A stretch of DNA of 64,000 nucleotides from Megalonaias nervosa (Eukaryota; Mollusca; Bivalvia; Unionida; Unionidae). Below are positions 62,920 to 64,000 of this stretch, piece after piece. The stretch lies in contig JAECUM010000796.1 in NCBI GenBank assembly GCA_016617855.1, positions 96,536 to 160,535 of the forward strand, written 5' to 3'. The position numbers and the translations under genes are program-made. Each line of letters begins with the position of its first letter. Positions within the stretch are counted from its first letter, which is position 1. Under the pieces are notes generated by a model that saw only the letters and a list, made by a program, of their open reading frames with translations, made no database searches and had not been told where the DNA came from.

Positions 62920-64000
62920 TGCATATTTGACCAGGAAGCTCGAGCCCCTGAGAGCCATTAATGTATTAAAACTTAACACAATTTCAGTTGACTCGTCGTC
63001 ACCATACAGTTGCGATACAGAATTTCAGCGGCAACCGTTAGCAGCATTTGAACCTGTCTCTATGGATTTAGTACGTACAATCGTGATGAAGAGTGCACCA
63101 AAGTCATGTGAACTGGATCCGATTCCGACGTCACTGCTGCTAGAGTGCTTGGATCCAATACTGCCTTCACTAACTGATGATATTAATACCTCTCTCTCAT
63201 CTGGGGAATTCCCATCATTTACAAAACTGCCATTGTAAAGCCTCTGCTGAAGAAACCAACACTCGACCATAATGATTTAAAGAACTACCGCTCAGTTTCT
63301 AATCTGCCATTCATGTCAAAAATCTTAGAAAAAGTTGTTCTATCCCAACTTGTATCTCATCTGAATTCAAACAGTCTTTTTAGCAATGTACAGTCTGCAT
63401 ATCGCCCTTGCCACAGTACTGAAACTACTCTTCTGAAAGTAGTCAATGACCTTCTCTCTGCTTTGGATGGCGGAAAGATTACAGTCCTCACTCTCCATGA
63501 CTTGTCTGCAGCATTTGACACTATAGACCATGATATATTACTTCACCGTCTCCAGCATGTATTTGGCATTCATGATGCGGCCTTACTATGGTTCAAGTCC
63601 TACTTGGTCAACAGGACACAAATTGTGTCCGCAAATGGAAAACACTCCAGCCCAGTTGATCTATGCTGTGGTGTTCCACAGGGGTCTGCTCTTGGACCTG
63701 TTCTCTTCATTCTATACACTCAGCCACTCTCAAGTGTCATAGATCATCATCCAGTGTCTCACCAATTGTATGATGATGACACCCAAATATACAAATCTAG
63801 CCATCCAGCTGAAGTTGAAGCTACCATCCAAGGTGTAGAGAGGTGCATTTCCGATGTGAAATCATGGATGACATGTAACAAGCTGCAGATGAATGATGAT
63901 AAAACTGAAGCCATTCTGATTACAACACAAAGACTTTTCTCATTCACATCCTTTACCTCAGACAATAAATATCAGCAACACCAACATTAAATTCACACAG
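62920..64000 (+). pseudogene. CR1-like non-LTR retrotransposon, reverse transcriptase (5'-truncated, decayed, runs off the window)
   Basis: Reads the RT order typical of CR1-type elements: APKSCELDPIPTSLLLECLD, then TAIVKPLLKKP, NYRSVSNLPFMSKILEKV, DLSAAFDTIDHDILLHRL, GVPQGSALGPVLFILY, then LYDDDTQIY. The RT active-site box, normally (F/Y)ADD, has Asp for Ala. Frameshifts lie near 63,217 and 63,940. The protein starts well inside the RT region, so endonuclease and ORF1 are missing. The right end is cut by the window. Confidence 0.92.

Overview
This is AT-rich eukaryotic nuclear DNA with long introns, many tRNA-headed SINEs, hAT and CR1-like debris and microsatellites. The repertoire fits a marine lophotrochozoan, most likely a mollusc. 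That assignment is an inference from repeat types and gene style; no species marker was seen.

The main gene lies on the minus strand: peptidylglycine alpha-amidating monooxygenase (PAM), the bifunctional enzyme that C-terminally amidates neuropeptides and peptide hormones. I assembled 14 phase-consistent coding exons from 48,274 down to 5,438. They encode a signal peptide, a complete PHM (copper monooxygenase) domain with all six copper ligands, a long linker in one 734-bp exon, and the first two exons of the PAL (lyase) domain. The rest of PAL, including its first zinc histidine, lies beyond the left edge. About 608 codons are visible. Introns run from about 0.5 to 6.5 kb and hold nearly all the repeats.

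The introns contain: a five-copy MITE family; at least six SINE copies from several families, three with clear target-site duplications; an hAT MITE with an 8-bp duplication; an hAT transposase relic with a BED finger; minisatellites with 20-, 38-, 58- and 97-bp units; two long near-perfect hairpins 0.5 kb apart in intron 6; and a hammerhead-like motif in intron 11.

Right of PAM (48.3-58.8 kb) is intergenic DNA. It holds a roughly 140-bp repeat family split by a 2.75-kb element with hAT-type termini, which itself carries a 29-bp minisatellite, and a ZNF862-like hAT transposase relic. From 58.8 kb two conserved-looking plus-strand exon candidates of an unidentified gene flank a retroelement that keeps a zinc-knuckle ORF1 but no reverse transcriptase. 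A decayed CR1-like reverse transcriptase fills the right end.

No wholly new system could be demonstrated. The best leads are the PAM linker and missing disulfide, the hammerhead-like motif, the twin hairpins, and the unidentified plus-strand exons.
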